Positions 17,420 to 25,388 of a stretch of DNA of 64,000 nucleotides are shown piece by piece. Under the pieces are notes generated by a model, which was given only the letters and a program-made list of their open reading frames with translations, did not search any database and was not told where the DNA came from. The DNA lies in NCBI GenBank assembly GCA_964417935.1, contig CAYQKF010000002.1, positions 37,120-101,119 of the forward strand. Direction: 5' to 3'. The first letter of the stretch is position 1. The number at the start of each line of letters is the position of its first letter. A program made the position numbers and the translations under genes. The DNA is from NIOZ-UU13 sp964417935. GTDB lineage: Bacteria > Planctomycetota > Phycisphaerae > Sedimentisphaerales > Anaerobacaceae.

Positions 17420-19504
17420 ATGCACAGAAAAGAACAAAACACATTCACAATGCCTTTGTCTGTATTACTTATTATTTGTTTATTGGCCATGCCGGCCGGG
17501 GCACAATATGGTGGCGGCACGGGCCAGGCCGACGATCCTTACCTGATATACACCGCCGAACAGATGAATGAAATTGGCGCTGATTCCCGCGACTGGGACA
17601 GGCACTTCAAACTCATGGCCGATATCGACCTGAGTGTCTATGCGGGAAGGGATTTCAATATTATCGGGACCAGCGACACGAATGCCTTCCGCGGTGTTTT
17701 TGACGGCAACAACAATAAAATCTCAAGGTTCACTTCTACAAAACGTGATTACACAGGACTCTTCGGGTACGTCAAGGACTCCACTGCCGAGATCAAAAAT
17801 CTCGGACTGGTTGCTCCGAATATTAGGGCCGAAGGAGGAAGTAATGTCGGTTCGCTGGTTGGTTATCTCGACGAAGGGACTGTCGCAAACTGTTATGCTT
17901 CGGGTGGGAGCGTAACGGGGAAGAAATCTGTCGGCGGCCTGGTGGGGTACAATGAAGGAGGTGAAATCAAGGGTTGCTATGCAACCAGCCGCGCTTCAGG
18001 CGATGAGGAAGTGGGTGGCCTGGTGGGGTATCTCCGTGGAACAATCGACAACTGTTATGCGAAAGGTGGCGTTTCAGGAGATGAACGTATCGGTGGGCTG
18101 GTGGGAAGAAGTAGTTCCGGTTCAATCACCAATTCTATGGCCTCAGGCAGAGCTTCAGGAGAAGGGAGCAAGGTGGGAGGGCTGGTGGGTGAAAATTCGG
18201 GCTCGGTCGCCAATTGCTCCGCCGGGGGTGATGTTTTGGGAGGCAGGACCGTTGGAGGGTTGGTGGGAGACAATGCCGGTACAGTCACCTGCTCTTATTC
18301 GAGCGGTTCCGTTTCGGCAGAGGGCTACGCCGGCGGGCTGGTGGGAGGCAATAGAAATATTGTCAGCAATTGTTATGCCACGGGCGGCGTTACAGGTGAC
18401 GGCCGTGTTGGTGGCCTGGTGGGATCTAATACGTGGCCCGGGAAAATCATCTGCTGTTATTCTATCGGCGCCGTTGGAGAAACGATGTATGTGGGTGGGC
18501 TTGTGGGATATAATGATGAAGCGATTATTAAGACTTCTTTCTGGGATATTCATACCAGCGGTCGAAACAATATGTGCGGGCGGGAACGGTATGGTATCGG
18601 CTGCGATGATGCCAACGGCAAGACGACCGCCGGGATGCAGACGAAAGGCACCTTTTTCAGTGCCGGCTGGGATTTTGTGGTGGAGTCCGTGAACGGAACC
18701 GAGGATATCTGGAGTATCTGTGAAGGGCTGGATTATCCCCAATTCACATGGCAATTCCGGTTAGGTGACTTTAATAATGATACGCGAGTGGACTTTAGGG
18801 ATTTTGCCATTTTTGCCGAACGCTGGCTGGAAAGCGACAATAGTTTTTTCTGGTGCCGCGGAGCGGACCTTACCAATGACGGCAAAGTGAACTTTGACGA
18901 TTTGAAAGAATTTACCAAAAACTGGCTGGCAGAGGGCATGGGGAGTCTGCCGGAAATCGATTATGTTATCATTGATGATTTTGAGTCCTACAATGACCTT
19001 GATCCCTGTGATCCTGAGAGCAACAGGATATTTGACACGTGGTTGGACGGATACTACAATCCGTCTATAAACGGCGCTGTTGTTGGCTATACTATTCCTC
19101 CCTTTACCGAGCGAAACACCGTTCACGGTGGTAGGCAGTCGATGCCGTATTTCTACAATACTCTCTTCAAGTTCTCGAAGGCAGAGCGGTCGCTGAATCC
19201 ACCACAGGATTGGACCGAAGAAGGTGCCGGAGTTTTGTCACTGTGGTTTCACGGCGATGCGTCTAACATTCCCTCGCCTATGAGTGTTGTTCTCAACGGC
19301 ACTTCGGCGGTCTTTCATGATAACGCCAACGTAGTACGGATAGATACCTGGACGGAATGGACTATCGACCTGCAGGCGTTCACGGGCGTGGATCTTACCG
19401 ATGTCCATTCTATTGCTATTTGCTTCGGTGATAAGAACAACCTACAGCCTGGCGGTTTAGGCAAAATGTTTTTTGACGACATTCGGCTGTACGGGCCCGG
19501 ATAA
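17420..19504 (+). CDS. Secreted GLUG-repeat protein with dockerin-like EF hands and a C-terminal beta domain
   Basis: 694 residues. A signal peptide (about 1-29, ending PAGAQ) is followed by ADDPYLIYTAEQMNEIG, the usual start of GLUG-repeat proteins. Nine G-G-L-V-G type repeats of about 24-27 residues lie at roughly residues 129-360. Residues about 450-510 hold two Ca-binding loops, DFNNDTRVDFRDF and DLTNDGKVNFDDL, spaced like a type I dockerin. The C-terminal 170 residues start DDFESYND and end DIRLYGPG, a jelly-roll-like domain common in planctomycete exoproteins. GLUG proteins are often adhesins. It lies inside the prepilin-leader array, so a surface role linked to those proteins is possible. 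Confidence 0.85.
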   Translation: MHRKEQNTFTMPLSVLLIICLLAMPAGAQYGGGTGQADDPYLIYTAEQMNEIGADSRDWDRHFKLMADIDLSVYAGRDFNIIGTSDTNAFRGVFDGNNNKISRFTSTKRDYTGLFGYVKDSTAEIKNLGLVAPNIRAEGGSNVGSLVGYLDEGTVANCYASGGSVTGKKSVGGLVGYNEGGEIKGCYATSRASGDEEVGGLVGYLRGTIDNCYAKGGVSGDERIGGLVGRSSSGSITNSMASGRASGEGSKVGGLVGENSGSVANCSAGGDVLGGRTVGGLVGDNAGTVTCSYSSGSVSAEGYAGGLVGGNRNIVSNCYATGGVTGDGRVGGLVGSNTWPGKIICCYSIGAVGETMYVGGLVGYNDEAIIKTSFWDIHTSGRNNMCGRERYGIGCDDANGKTTAGMQTKGTFFSAGWDFVVESVNGTEDIWSICEGLDYPQFTWQFRLGDFNNDTRVDFRDFAIFAERWLESDNSFFWCRGADLTNDGKVNFDDLKEFTKNWLAEGMGSLPEIDYVIIDDFESYNDLDPCDPESNRIFDTWLDGYYNPSINGAVVGYTIPPFTERNTVHGGRQSMPYFYNTLFKFSKAERSLNPPQDWTEEGAGVLSLWFHGDASNIPSPMSVVLNGTSAVFHDNANVVRIDTWTEWTIDLQAFTGVDLTDVHSIAICFGDKNNLQPGGLGKMFFDDIRLYGPG

Positions 19505-19509
19505 ACAAC

Positions 19510-19597
19510 CAGAACACGGCAGGGCCGCGGGCCAAAGCCGGCGGCGTCCAACCCTGAGGATTGGCCCCTATGGATGAGAAAGTTTAAGGATTACTAA
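19510..19597 (+). pseudogene. 3' remnant of a fifth prepilin-leader gene
   Basis: Right after the GLUG gene, DNA matches the last ~85 nt of the paralogues: GCCAAAGCCGGCGGCGTCC, then GATTGGCCCCTATGGATGAG and the F-K-D-Y-stop codons. One extra base before GAGGATTGG shifts the frame, and no leader or middle part is present. It shows that a further copy was lost or that the GLUG gene replaced most of it. Confidence 0.75.
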
Positions 19598-19627
19598 AAA
19601 ACTATTACATAAGAAAGGCGAACCATA

Positions 19628-20476
19628 ATGTGCAAGCGACACGGCTTTACCCCGTTAGAAATTAAGATTCCTGACCGCCAAAGCGGAACATTTCTAACAG
19701 CGTTTACGTTAATAGAGCTATTGGTAGTGATTGCCATCATTGTGCTATTGATGGCAATCTTGATGCCCGCGCTACAGCGGATTAAGGAACAAGCAAAGGG
19801 GGTTGCCTGTCAGTCGAACCTGAAACAATGGGGACTTATCTTTAAGATGTACACGGATGATAACAACGGTTATTTCCAGAAAGGCTGGGTCGGCCAGAGA
19901 AATGGCAGCCTATGGTGGATGGATGCGACCCGGCAGTACTACAAGGAACCGGATTTACGCTGCTGCCCAATGGCGATGAAACCTTATACCGAGGGAGGCA
20001 AGTCCCCGTTCGGAGCCTGGGGCATCGACCCCGGCGACTTCCTGACAAAAGGTGATTACGGCAGCTATGGGATAAACGGGTGGGTGGAGACTCGAAATAC
20101 CACTGAGGGTGTGGGCCAATCACAAGAAAACTATGCCAGGCGATGGAAGACTCCCAATGTTAGAGGAGCAGGTTATATACCACTGTTTCTGGATGCTCAG
20201 TGGATTGATGGCTGGCCAAGCCCCACCAATGAACCTCCAGCGTATTACGATCAGCAGTGGCAGGCGGGCAGCAATATGGGCCGTTTCTGTGTCAAACGAC
20301 ACAACGAGACGATAAACGGTGCTTTTCTGGATTGGTCTGTCAGAAAAATTGGGCTTAAGGAGTTGTGGGCCTTAAAGTGGAGTCGAACATACGATACGAA
20401 TGGCCCTTGGACTCAAACTGGCGGCGCCCAGTCATCTGACTGGCCACAATGGATGAGAAACTTTAAAGAATACTAA
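19628..20476 (+). CDS. Prepilin-leader protein 3 (pseudopilin-like)
   Basis: 282 residues. The leader is longer than in its sisters: MCKRHGFTPLEIKIPDRQSG precedes a second, canonical AFTLIELLVVIAIIVLLMA. The first part repeats a partial FTPLE motif, as if the leader had been duplicated, and how it is cleaved is unclear. The C-terminal block is intact: VKRHNETINGAFLDWSVRKI, KELWALKWSR, GPWTQTGG and DWPQWMRNFKEY. It follows 30 nt after the remnant and has GAAAGGCG as a weak ribosome site. Confidence 0.83.
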   Translation: MCKRHGFTPLEIKIPDRQSGTFLTAFTLIELLVVIAIIVLLMAILMPALQRIKEQAKGVACQSNLKQWGLIFKMYTDDNNGYFQKGWVGQRNGSLWWMDATRQYYKEPDLRCCPMAMKPYTEGGKSPFGAWGIDPGDFLTKGDYGSYGINGWVETRNTTEGVGQSQENYARRWKTPNVRGAGYIPLFLDAQWIDGWPSPTNEPPAYYDQQWQAGSNMGRFCVKRHNETINGAFLDWSVRKIGLKELWALKWSRTYDTNGPWTQTGGAQSSDWPQWMRNFKEY

Positions 20477-20490
20477 GAAAATCACCGGTG

Positions 20491-20621
20491 CACCCGTCGT
20501 GGCTCGGCATGGCCGTGCCAGGCCGCGACAGATAAAACTCAACTCCCAAAAAGTCGGTAGAAAACATTCTCTAACGAGGTCCTGTCGCGTCTCGGCTCCG
20601 CCAATCGAGCCACGACGGGTG
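20491..20621. repeat. 131-bp inverted-repeat element (MITE-like or long hairpin)
   Basis: The ends are a perfect 16-bp inverted repeat, CACCCGTCGTGGCTCG and CGAGCCACGACGGGTG. Inside is a second inverted pair, GCGACAG and CTGTCGC. It lies 15 nt after the stop of prepilin-leader gene 3 and holds no gene. Confidence 0.65.
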
Positions 20622-20678
20622 GGATCCACCAATTTTATTTGAGGAGAACCATATTTTAATACTTCACACGATTTTATA

Positions 20679-20707
20679 TTGCTAAAAAACCATATTTAGG
20701 ATATAAT
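20679..20707 (+). promoter_or_regulatory. Sigma-70-type promoter of prepilin-leader gene 4
   Basis: TTGCTA, 17-nt spacer, TATAAT, about 110 nt before the ATG at 20818. The surrounding DNA is strongly AT-rich, and the leader does not match those of genes 1 and 2. The rest of the 20622-20817 gap shows nothing else. Confidence 0.6.
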
Positions 20708-20817
20708 ATTTTTTTGGCAATAAAGCCTAAAAAACATAGAAATACAAAATTAACGAAACACAAAGGTATTTTTACGCATCTCATAGATGAGCAAAAGCAA
20801 AGGTTAGGAGTTCTATT

Positions 20818-21624
20818 ATGCACAAAAGAAGTCCTAAAGGCCAAGGATATCGTAAAGGATTTACACTAATAGAGCTTTTGGTGGTAATCGCAATTATTGC
20901 GCTATTGATGTCGATACTGATGCCGGCTCTGCAGCGCGTAAAGGAACAAGCAAAGAGCGTTGCGTGCCTAAGCAAGCTCAAGCAGTGGGGCATATTTTTT
21001 TCGATGTACGCCGACGACTACGACGGCCGATTCATGGCGGGCTTTACGGCCGAGCCTCAGGACAATCGATGGGTCTACGCACTTGGCGATTACTACAAGT
21101 GGGATGATGAATTCACTTGCTGCCCCAACGCAACGAAACCTTGGGTGGATGAATTCGGGATAAACTCGGGTGCCGAAGGAATGTATCTTGGTGTGACCAT
21201 GGCCTGGGGCTACACGAACAAGAGTCACTGGAAAAAGCAGATGAAGGGAAGTTACGGAATCAACGGCTGGTGTGTTGACCCCCAGCCAAGCCGGGAACCT
21301 CACAGCGGGGGAGTAAATTGGTTCTGGCGAGGGCCCACGGTGGCCGGGGCAGGGTACGTGCCCTTGTTCCTGGAGGCCCAGCGCTATAACGGCTGGACGT
21401 TACACACAGACAGGCCGCCCAGCTATAGCGGCGAGCGGTGGAACGACGAGGCGCAGATGGGGCGCTATTGCCTCAACCGGCACGACGGGTTCGCCGGTTG
21501 TCTGTTCTTAGACTATTCGGCTCGTAAAGTGGGGCTTAAAGAGTTGTGGACCCTCAAATGGCATAAAGAGTACAATGAATCCGGCCCGTGGACCCTCGGC
21601 GGCGGCGTCCTGTCCGGTGATTGA
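20818..21624 (+). CDS. Prepilin-leader protein 4, truncated by a late stop
   Basis: 268 residues. A 15-residue basic leader (MHKRSPKGQGYRKG) precedes FTLIELLVVIAIIALLMS. The family C-terminal block is present up to GPWTLGGGVLSGD, where paralogues continue W-P-x-W-M. Here that Trp codon is TGA (21622-21624). In the same frame beyond it the codons still read P-Q-W-M-R-N-F-K-D-Y followed by TGA at 21655-21657. The gene has therefore lost its last 11 residues through a single-base change. Whether the shorter protein works is unknown. AGGAG lies before the ATG. Confidence 0.82.
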   Translation: MHKRSPKGQGYRKGFTLIELLVVIAIIALLMSILMPALQRVKEQAKSVACLSKLKQWGIFFSMYADDYDGRFMAGFTAEPQDNRWVYALGDYYKWDDEFTCCPNATKPWVDEFGINSGAEGMYLGVTMAWGYTNKSHWKKQMKGSYGINGWCVDPQPSREPHSGGVNWFWRGPTVAGAGYVPLFLEAQRYNGWTLHTDRPPSYSGERWNDEAQMGRYCLNRHDGFAGCLFLDYSARKVGLKELWTLKWHKEYNESGPWTLGGGVLSGD

Positions 21625-21687
21625 CCACAATGGATGAGAAACTTTAAAGACTACTGAAAATCACCACTTCGCGGACAAGCTAATATT

Positions 21688-21780
21688 CTGTAACACGCCT
21701 GTTAGAAGCGTGCGTTTCCGCATTTAATTGGATGGCGCTGAATAGCTGCCAGCAACCACCACGCATTTATCGTGTTACAG
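21688..21780. repeat. Inverted repeat between convergent genes
   Basis: CTGTAACACG at 21688 pairs with CGTGTTACAG at 21771, a perfect 10-bp stem enclosing about 73 nt. It lies between the convergent prepilin-leader gene 4 and the Tat-leader gene at 21802 and may end transcription from both sides. The 145-nt gap has no gene. Confidence 0.45.
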
Positions 21781-21801
21781 ACCACTAATTGTGGTTAAGT
21801 A

Positions 21802-22785
21802 TCATGCTCTCCAGGGTCGCTGTCTGTTCTTGATGCCCTTGAGCACATCTTTTGCGATAATCGAATCTTCGATAACCTGAAAATCAAACATCCCCACACA
21901 AATAAAATCAGCTCCATTTTCAAAAGCGTACTTAAAACCGGAATTGGGTTCAATGGCACCCGCAGCCAAAACCTTAAAAGCTATCCAGGGTTTGGCAGCT
22001 TTCTTCATAAATTCTATCGTCTTTTCAGGCGTCATCGACCAGTAATTGTCCGCACGATTCTCGCATACATCCGAATTCTGCCCGGGCCTTCGGGCCGACC
22101 AGTAGTTACTGTGATGTAAAGTCTTCACATAAAAGTCAGCGTTATATCCGCGCTGCTCAGAAGTAACAATCACATCCAGAAGATGAGCGCCAATACCACC
22201 GGGCACGCCTTTGGATTTAATAAAGTCAACACACTCCCCAAGAAGATCGATATGGCCGCTTCGCAGCCACCTGTCACCGATAACACCCTGAATATAGACC
22301 GCCGAAGCTCCGTAATCCAGAGACTTTCTTATATCCGTTTTAAGGTCTTTTATGACCGGATGGCCCTCGGCTATCCATTGAATCTTGCCGCCCCTTTCAT
22401 TCCAGTATTTCGGAAAAATTCTATAAGGCCTCTCACTCGGGTCCGCAATAATCGTATTTACCCCGTGCTCTTCAAGCAGTTCCAGCGTGTCCATAACCTT
22501 TTCGTCTGTGTTGTAATGCCTCATAAGGTGGTGCACATATATCAAGTCTCTTGCATGTGACCAGCCGCTGATCAGATTTCCACCGGAAATTAATCGGCTT
22601 ATCTTCAATTTGCCGATTCTGCCCATCGGCATACCTTTACCGGAAGCGTCCTGAAGCGCTCTGCCTTTTCTTTCTGCCGCTGCCAGCTTCACTTGTTTTC
22701 CACGAAGACCCAGGCCCAACGTTGTACCAGCCGATACCGCTACTGATTTTTTCATGAAATTGCGACGATTTAATTTTCCTGACAT
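21802..22785 (-). CDS. Tat-exported protein of unknown function, tandem paralogue A
   Basis: 327 residues. The twin-arginine leader is LNRRNFMKKSVAVSAG. The body shows GRIGKLKISRLISGGNLI, SHARDLIYV, then alternating strand/helix units (HGVNTIIADPSE, IQWIAEGHP, GASAVYIQGVIGDRW, PWIAFKVLAAGAI, GADFICVGMFDFQVIED), which fits a TIM-barrel fold similar to aldo/keto-reductase-like or aldolase-like proteins. The C-terminus is RQRPWRA. I do not recognise a catalytic set. It is the most divergent of three tandem paralogues, each with its own Tat leader. Confidence 0.8.
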   Translation of the reverse strand: MSGKLNRRNFMKKSVAVSAGTTLGLGLRGKQVKLAAAERKGRALQDASGKGMPMGRIGKLKISRLISGGNLISGWSHARDLIYVHHLMRHYNTDEKVMDTLELLEEHGVNTIIADPSERPYRIFPKYWNERGGKIQWIAEGHPVIKDLKTDIRKSLDYGASAVYIQGVIGDRWLRSGHIDLLGECVDFIKSKGVPGGIGAHLLDVIVTSEQRGYNADFYVKTLHHSNYWSARRPGQNSDVCENRADNYWSMTPEKTIEFMKKAAKPWIAFKVLAAGAIEPNSGFKYAFENGADFICVGMFDFQVIEDSIIAKDVLKGIKNRQRPWRA

Positions 22786-22828
22786 AATTTGTCCCTCTCA
22801 AAAAAAGTTTGCTCACAAACACCCATAA

Positions 22829-23803
22829 TCAAGCTCTCCAGGGACGGCGTCTGTTCAGTTTGCCTGATAATATATCTTTGGCAACAAGTACATCTTCAAT
22901 GATTTGAAAATCGAACATCCCCACGCAGAGAAAATCAGCCCCATTCTCAAAAGCATATTTGAAACCATCTCTGGGATGGATAGCCCCTGCCGCCAAGACC
23001 TTATAAGCAATCCAGGGCTTTTTTACCATCTTCATAAACCCGACGGTTTTTTCAGGTTCCTTGTCCCAGTAGTTGTCCTCGTTGTAGTTATCAATAACAT
23101 CTTTATTTTGCTCGGGCCGACGCGTGGACCAGTAATTGGTGCTGTGGTGGGTTTTCATATAGAAGTCAGCTTCTATCCCCGCCTTTTCGCACGCCATAGG
23201 CGTCCGGAGGTTATGTCCGCCGACACCGGCTATTACTTCATTTTTTTTGATAAATTCGACAACTTTTCCGATAAGGTCGGCCCGTCCGTTCCTCGCCCAA
23301 TTATCTCCAATATTACCTATCAAAAAAGCCCCAGCCGCTCCATTATCAATAGCCATTTTCACATCACTTGTAAGGTCATTTGTTTCTGCATTGCATTGTG
23401 CGAGCCACTGAATCTCACCGCCCCTTTCGTCCCGGTATTTCTTGAGAAGGCCGGCCGAGCGGGTGTTTGTAATAATAGTATTTATCCCGTTTTCCTCGCA
23501 TATCTGGAGAGTTTCGATAATCTTTTCATCTGTGAAATAGTGATTCAGTAAAGAAGATACATAAATCAAATCTCTGCTGTGCGCAAATCCGCCGATTAGA
23601 TTACCGCCGCAGATTATCCTGCTAATCTTAACCTTACCAATCCTGCCCGCCGGCAGGCCCTTGACCAAATCTGTGGTTTGTTTGGTCGGTTTCTTCATTT
23701 GTGCTAATAGAGCCTTCTCTTCAAGACTTAAAGCCGATGTCACAGCAGCAGAAGCAAGTATAGATTTTTTGACGAACTCTCGACGATCCAACCTTTTCGA
23801 CAT
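22829..23803 (-). CDS. Tat-exported protein of unknown function, tandem paralogue B
   Basis: 324 residues. Leader LDRREFVKKSILAS, then GRIGKVKISRIICGGNLI and SRDLIYVSSLLNHYFTDEKI. It shares NIGDNW, GVGGHNLRTPMACEKAGIEA and the C-terminal segment PWIAYKVLAAGAIHPRDG, ending RRRPWRA, with its neighbours. The same TIM-barrel-like pattern is seen, with no assigned reaction. It retains the STNYWSTRRPEQNKDV insert shared with paralogue A and absent from C. It lies 43 nt upstream of A. Confidence 0.8.
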   Translation of the reverse strand: MSKRLDRREFVKKSILASAAVTSALSLEEKALLAQMKKPTKQTTDLVKGLPAGRIGKVKISRIICGGNLIGGFAHSRDLIYVSSLLNHYFTDEKIIETLQICEENGINTIITNTRSAGLLKKYRDERGGEIQWLAQCNAETNDLTSDVKMAIDNGAAGAFLIGNIGDNWARNGRADLIGKVVEFIKKNEVIAGVGGHNLRTPMACEKAGIEADFYMKTHHSTNYWSTRRPEQNKDVIDNYNEDNYWDKEPEKTVGFMKMVKKPWIAYKVLAAGAIHPRDGFKYAFENGADFLCVGMFDFQIIEDVLVAKDILSGKLNRRRPWRA

Positions 23804-23841
23804 TTACTCTATCCTCCTGGTATTACGTCGGCCTTGAATAT

Positions 23842-23935
23842 GTGATTCGTCATTCCTGCGAAAGCAGGAATCCAGCTTTTTCGCTCTGGACCCCTGCTTT
23901 CGCAGGGGTGACATCGTCGGTTTTTGTTTTCCGCA
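23842..23935. repeat. REP-like palindromic element, family 2
   Basis: ATTCCTGC-GAAA-GCAGGAAT followed by CCAGCTTTTTCGC, a second palindrome CCCCTGC-TTTC-GCAGGGG, and a tail GACATCGTCGGTTTTTGTTT. A longer copy with the same tail lies at 28757-28885. Confidence 0.7.
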
Positions 23936-23955
23936 ACAGATACTTGTTAAGTGTA

Positions 23956-24897
23956 TTACGCTCTCCAGGGACGGCGTCTGTTCATTTTGCCTGATAATAT
24001 GTCCCTGGCAATAAGCACATCTTCAATAACCTGAAAATCGAACATCCCCACACACGCAAAATCGGCACCGTTCTCGAATACATATTTGAGACCCTTTTTC
24101 GGATGGATTACGCCTGCACCTAAAACCTTATAAGCAATCCACGGCTTGTTCACATTTTTCATGAATTCGATAGTGCGTTGGGGAGTCGCAGAGTTATAAT
24201 CCACATCATTTAGAGTCTTAAAATAGAAATCGGGCTCTATCCCCTCTTTCTCGCATGCAATAGGTACATCTACTAAATGCCCCCCGACACCTGCGATTAA
24301 TCCATTTTGTTTGATAAAGTCGATTGCTTTACCGAGCAGGTCAACACGGCCATCTTTGACAAAACTGTCCCCAACGCCACCCTGTATAAAAGCTCCAACT
24401 GCCCCATTGTCAACGGCCTTTTTTATACTACTTGTCAGGTCGTTTACTCTTGGGTTGGTTTGCGCAATCCACTGGATTTTGCCGCCTCTTTCATTCCAAT
24501 ATTTATTGAGAAGTCGAATCGTATTCTCAATTATTTTATCGCCTTCTCCACCGCGGACATTCGCTATGGCAGTATTTATTCCGTTTTCCTCAGATATCTG
24601 CCAAGTTTCAATTACTTTTTCATCTGTAAAATAATTTCTTAACAATTCAGACACGTAAATCAAATCTCTGCTATGGGCATAGCCGTTGATTAGATTTCCC
24701 CCGCAGATTATCCTGCTAATTTTAAGCTTGCCAATCCTGCCCGCCGGCAGACCCTTGACCGAATCCGCCGGCAGCTTAGCCGGCTTCTTCATTTGCGCCA
24801 ATAAAGCCTCTTCTTCAAAACTCAAAGCCGACGTAACAACGGCAGAAGTAATTAGAGATTTTTTCACAAACTCTCGACGATTCATATTTTTTGACAT
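23956..24897 (-). CDS. Tat-exported protein of unknown function, tandem paralogue C
   Basis: 313 residues. Leader MNRREFVKKSLITS. It has the same core as paralogue B (GRIGKLKISRIICGGNLING, SRDLIYVSELLRNYFTDEKV, WIAYKVLGAGVIHPKKG, RRRPWRA end). It lacks the YWSTRRPEQN insert and has instead a short extra piece, RGGEGDKIIENTIRLLNKYW. The three genes point the same way, separated by 43 and 152 nt. Stepwise duplication is the simplest origin. The nearby ankyrin-like lipoprotein gene lies 43 nt upstream on the same strand. Confidence 0.8.
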   Translation of the reverse strand: MSKNMNRREFVKKSLITSAVVTSALSFEEEALLAQMKKPAKLPADSVKGLPAGRIGKLKISRIICGGNLINGYAHSRDLIYVSELLRNYFTDEKVIETWQISEENGINTAIANVRGGEGDKIIENTIRLLNKYWNERGGKIQWIAQTNPRVNDLTSSIKKAVDNGAVGAFIQGGVGDSFVKDGRVDLLGKAIDFIKQNGLIAGVGGHLVDVPIACEKEGIEPDFYFKTLNDVDYNSATPQRTIEFMKNVNKPWIAYKVLGAGVIHPKKGLKYVFENGADFACVGMFDFQVIEDVLIARDILSGKMNRRRPWRA

Positions 24898-24940
24898 TTT
24901 GCTACACTCCTAATTCATACTATTACAACTTTATCATTCC

Positions 24941-25102
24941 TTAGCCCTTTACGTTGACATCAGCACCTTCTGAAATTAGTATTCGTATCTTTTCAATGTC
25001 ACCGCCCTGCGCAGCTTTGCAGAGTGGATTTTCTTTCTTCGTACACCCAGCAGCAGAAATAATTAGAATTATAATCAAGCAGAGGACTTTCATCGATTTC
25101 AT
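24941..25102 (-). CDS. Small ankyrin-like lipoprotein (53 aa)
   Basis: 53 codons, ATG at 25102, stop TAA at 24941. The protein begins MKSMKVLCLIIILIISAAGC, a lipoprotein signal with Cys20 in the lipobox, then TKKENPLCKAAQGGDIEKIR and ILISEGADVNVKG. The last part is one ankyrin repeat (L-x-x-A-A-x-x-G-D-x-x-x-V/I-x-x-L-x-x-G-A-D-V-N). AGAGG precedes the ATG. Such proteins usually have several repeats, so this may be a truncated relic or a real mini-protein. Confidence 0.65.
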   Translation of the reverse strand: MKSMKVLCLIIILIISAAGCTKKENPLCKAAQGGDIEKIRILISEGADVNVKG

Positions 25103-25251
25103 CTTCAGTTACCTCTCATAAGACAATACCAAAATCGAAGCAGCTTGTCAACCAAATTACGCAAAAGCAAACCAAATCACAAACGTAAAATCAAAAAAGG
25201 CGGCTGATAGCACAACGCTTACCGCCACCGTTGAAATTATCTCAAAATATA

Positions 25252-25350
25252 TTTGTCATTCTGAGCCCTTCGCTCTGCTCAAGGATAAACTCCGCGAAGA
25301 ATCTCTTATTTCAGTTAGCCAGACCCTTCGCTTCGCTCAGGGTGACAGCT
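25252..25350. repeat. REP-like fragments
   Basis: GTCATTCTGAGCCCTTCGCT, CGCGAAGAATCTC and CTTCGCTTCGCTCAGGGTGACA: two inverted partial copies of the family also seen at 15.1 and 53.6 kb. The gap 25103-25388 has no gene; it is otherwise AT-rich. Confidence 0.5.
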
Positions 25351-25388
25351 TTGAGATATTCTCTTTATAATATTGATTTCCGACGTAT

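Noticed and set aside
17952..18754. Long open frames in other phases across the GLUG gene.
   Set aside because: They arise from the repeated Gly-rich codons; the frame of the GLUG repeats explains the DNA fully.
21622..21624. Selenocysteine or recoded TGA in prepilin-leader gene 4.
   Set aside because: Paralogues have Trp, not Cys, at this place, and TGA ends several genes in this window.
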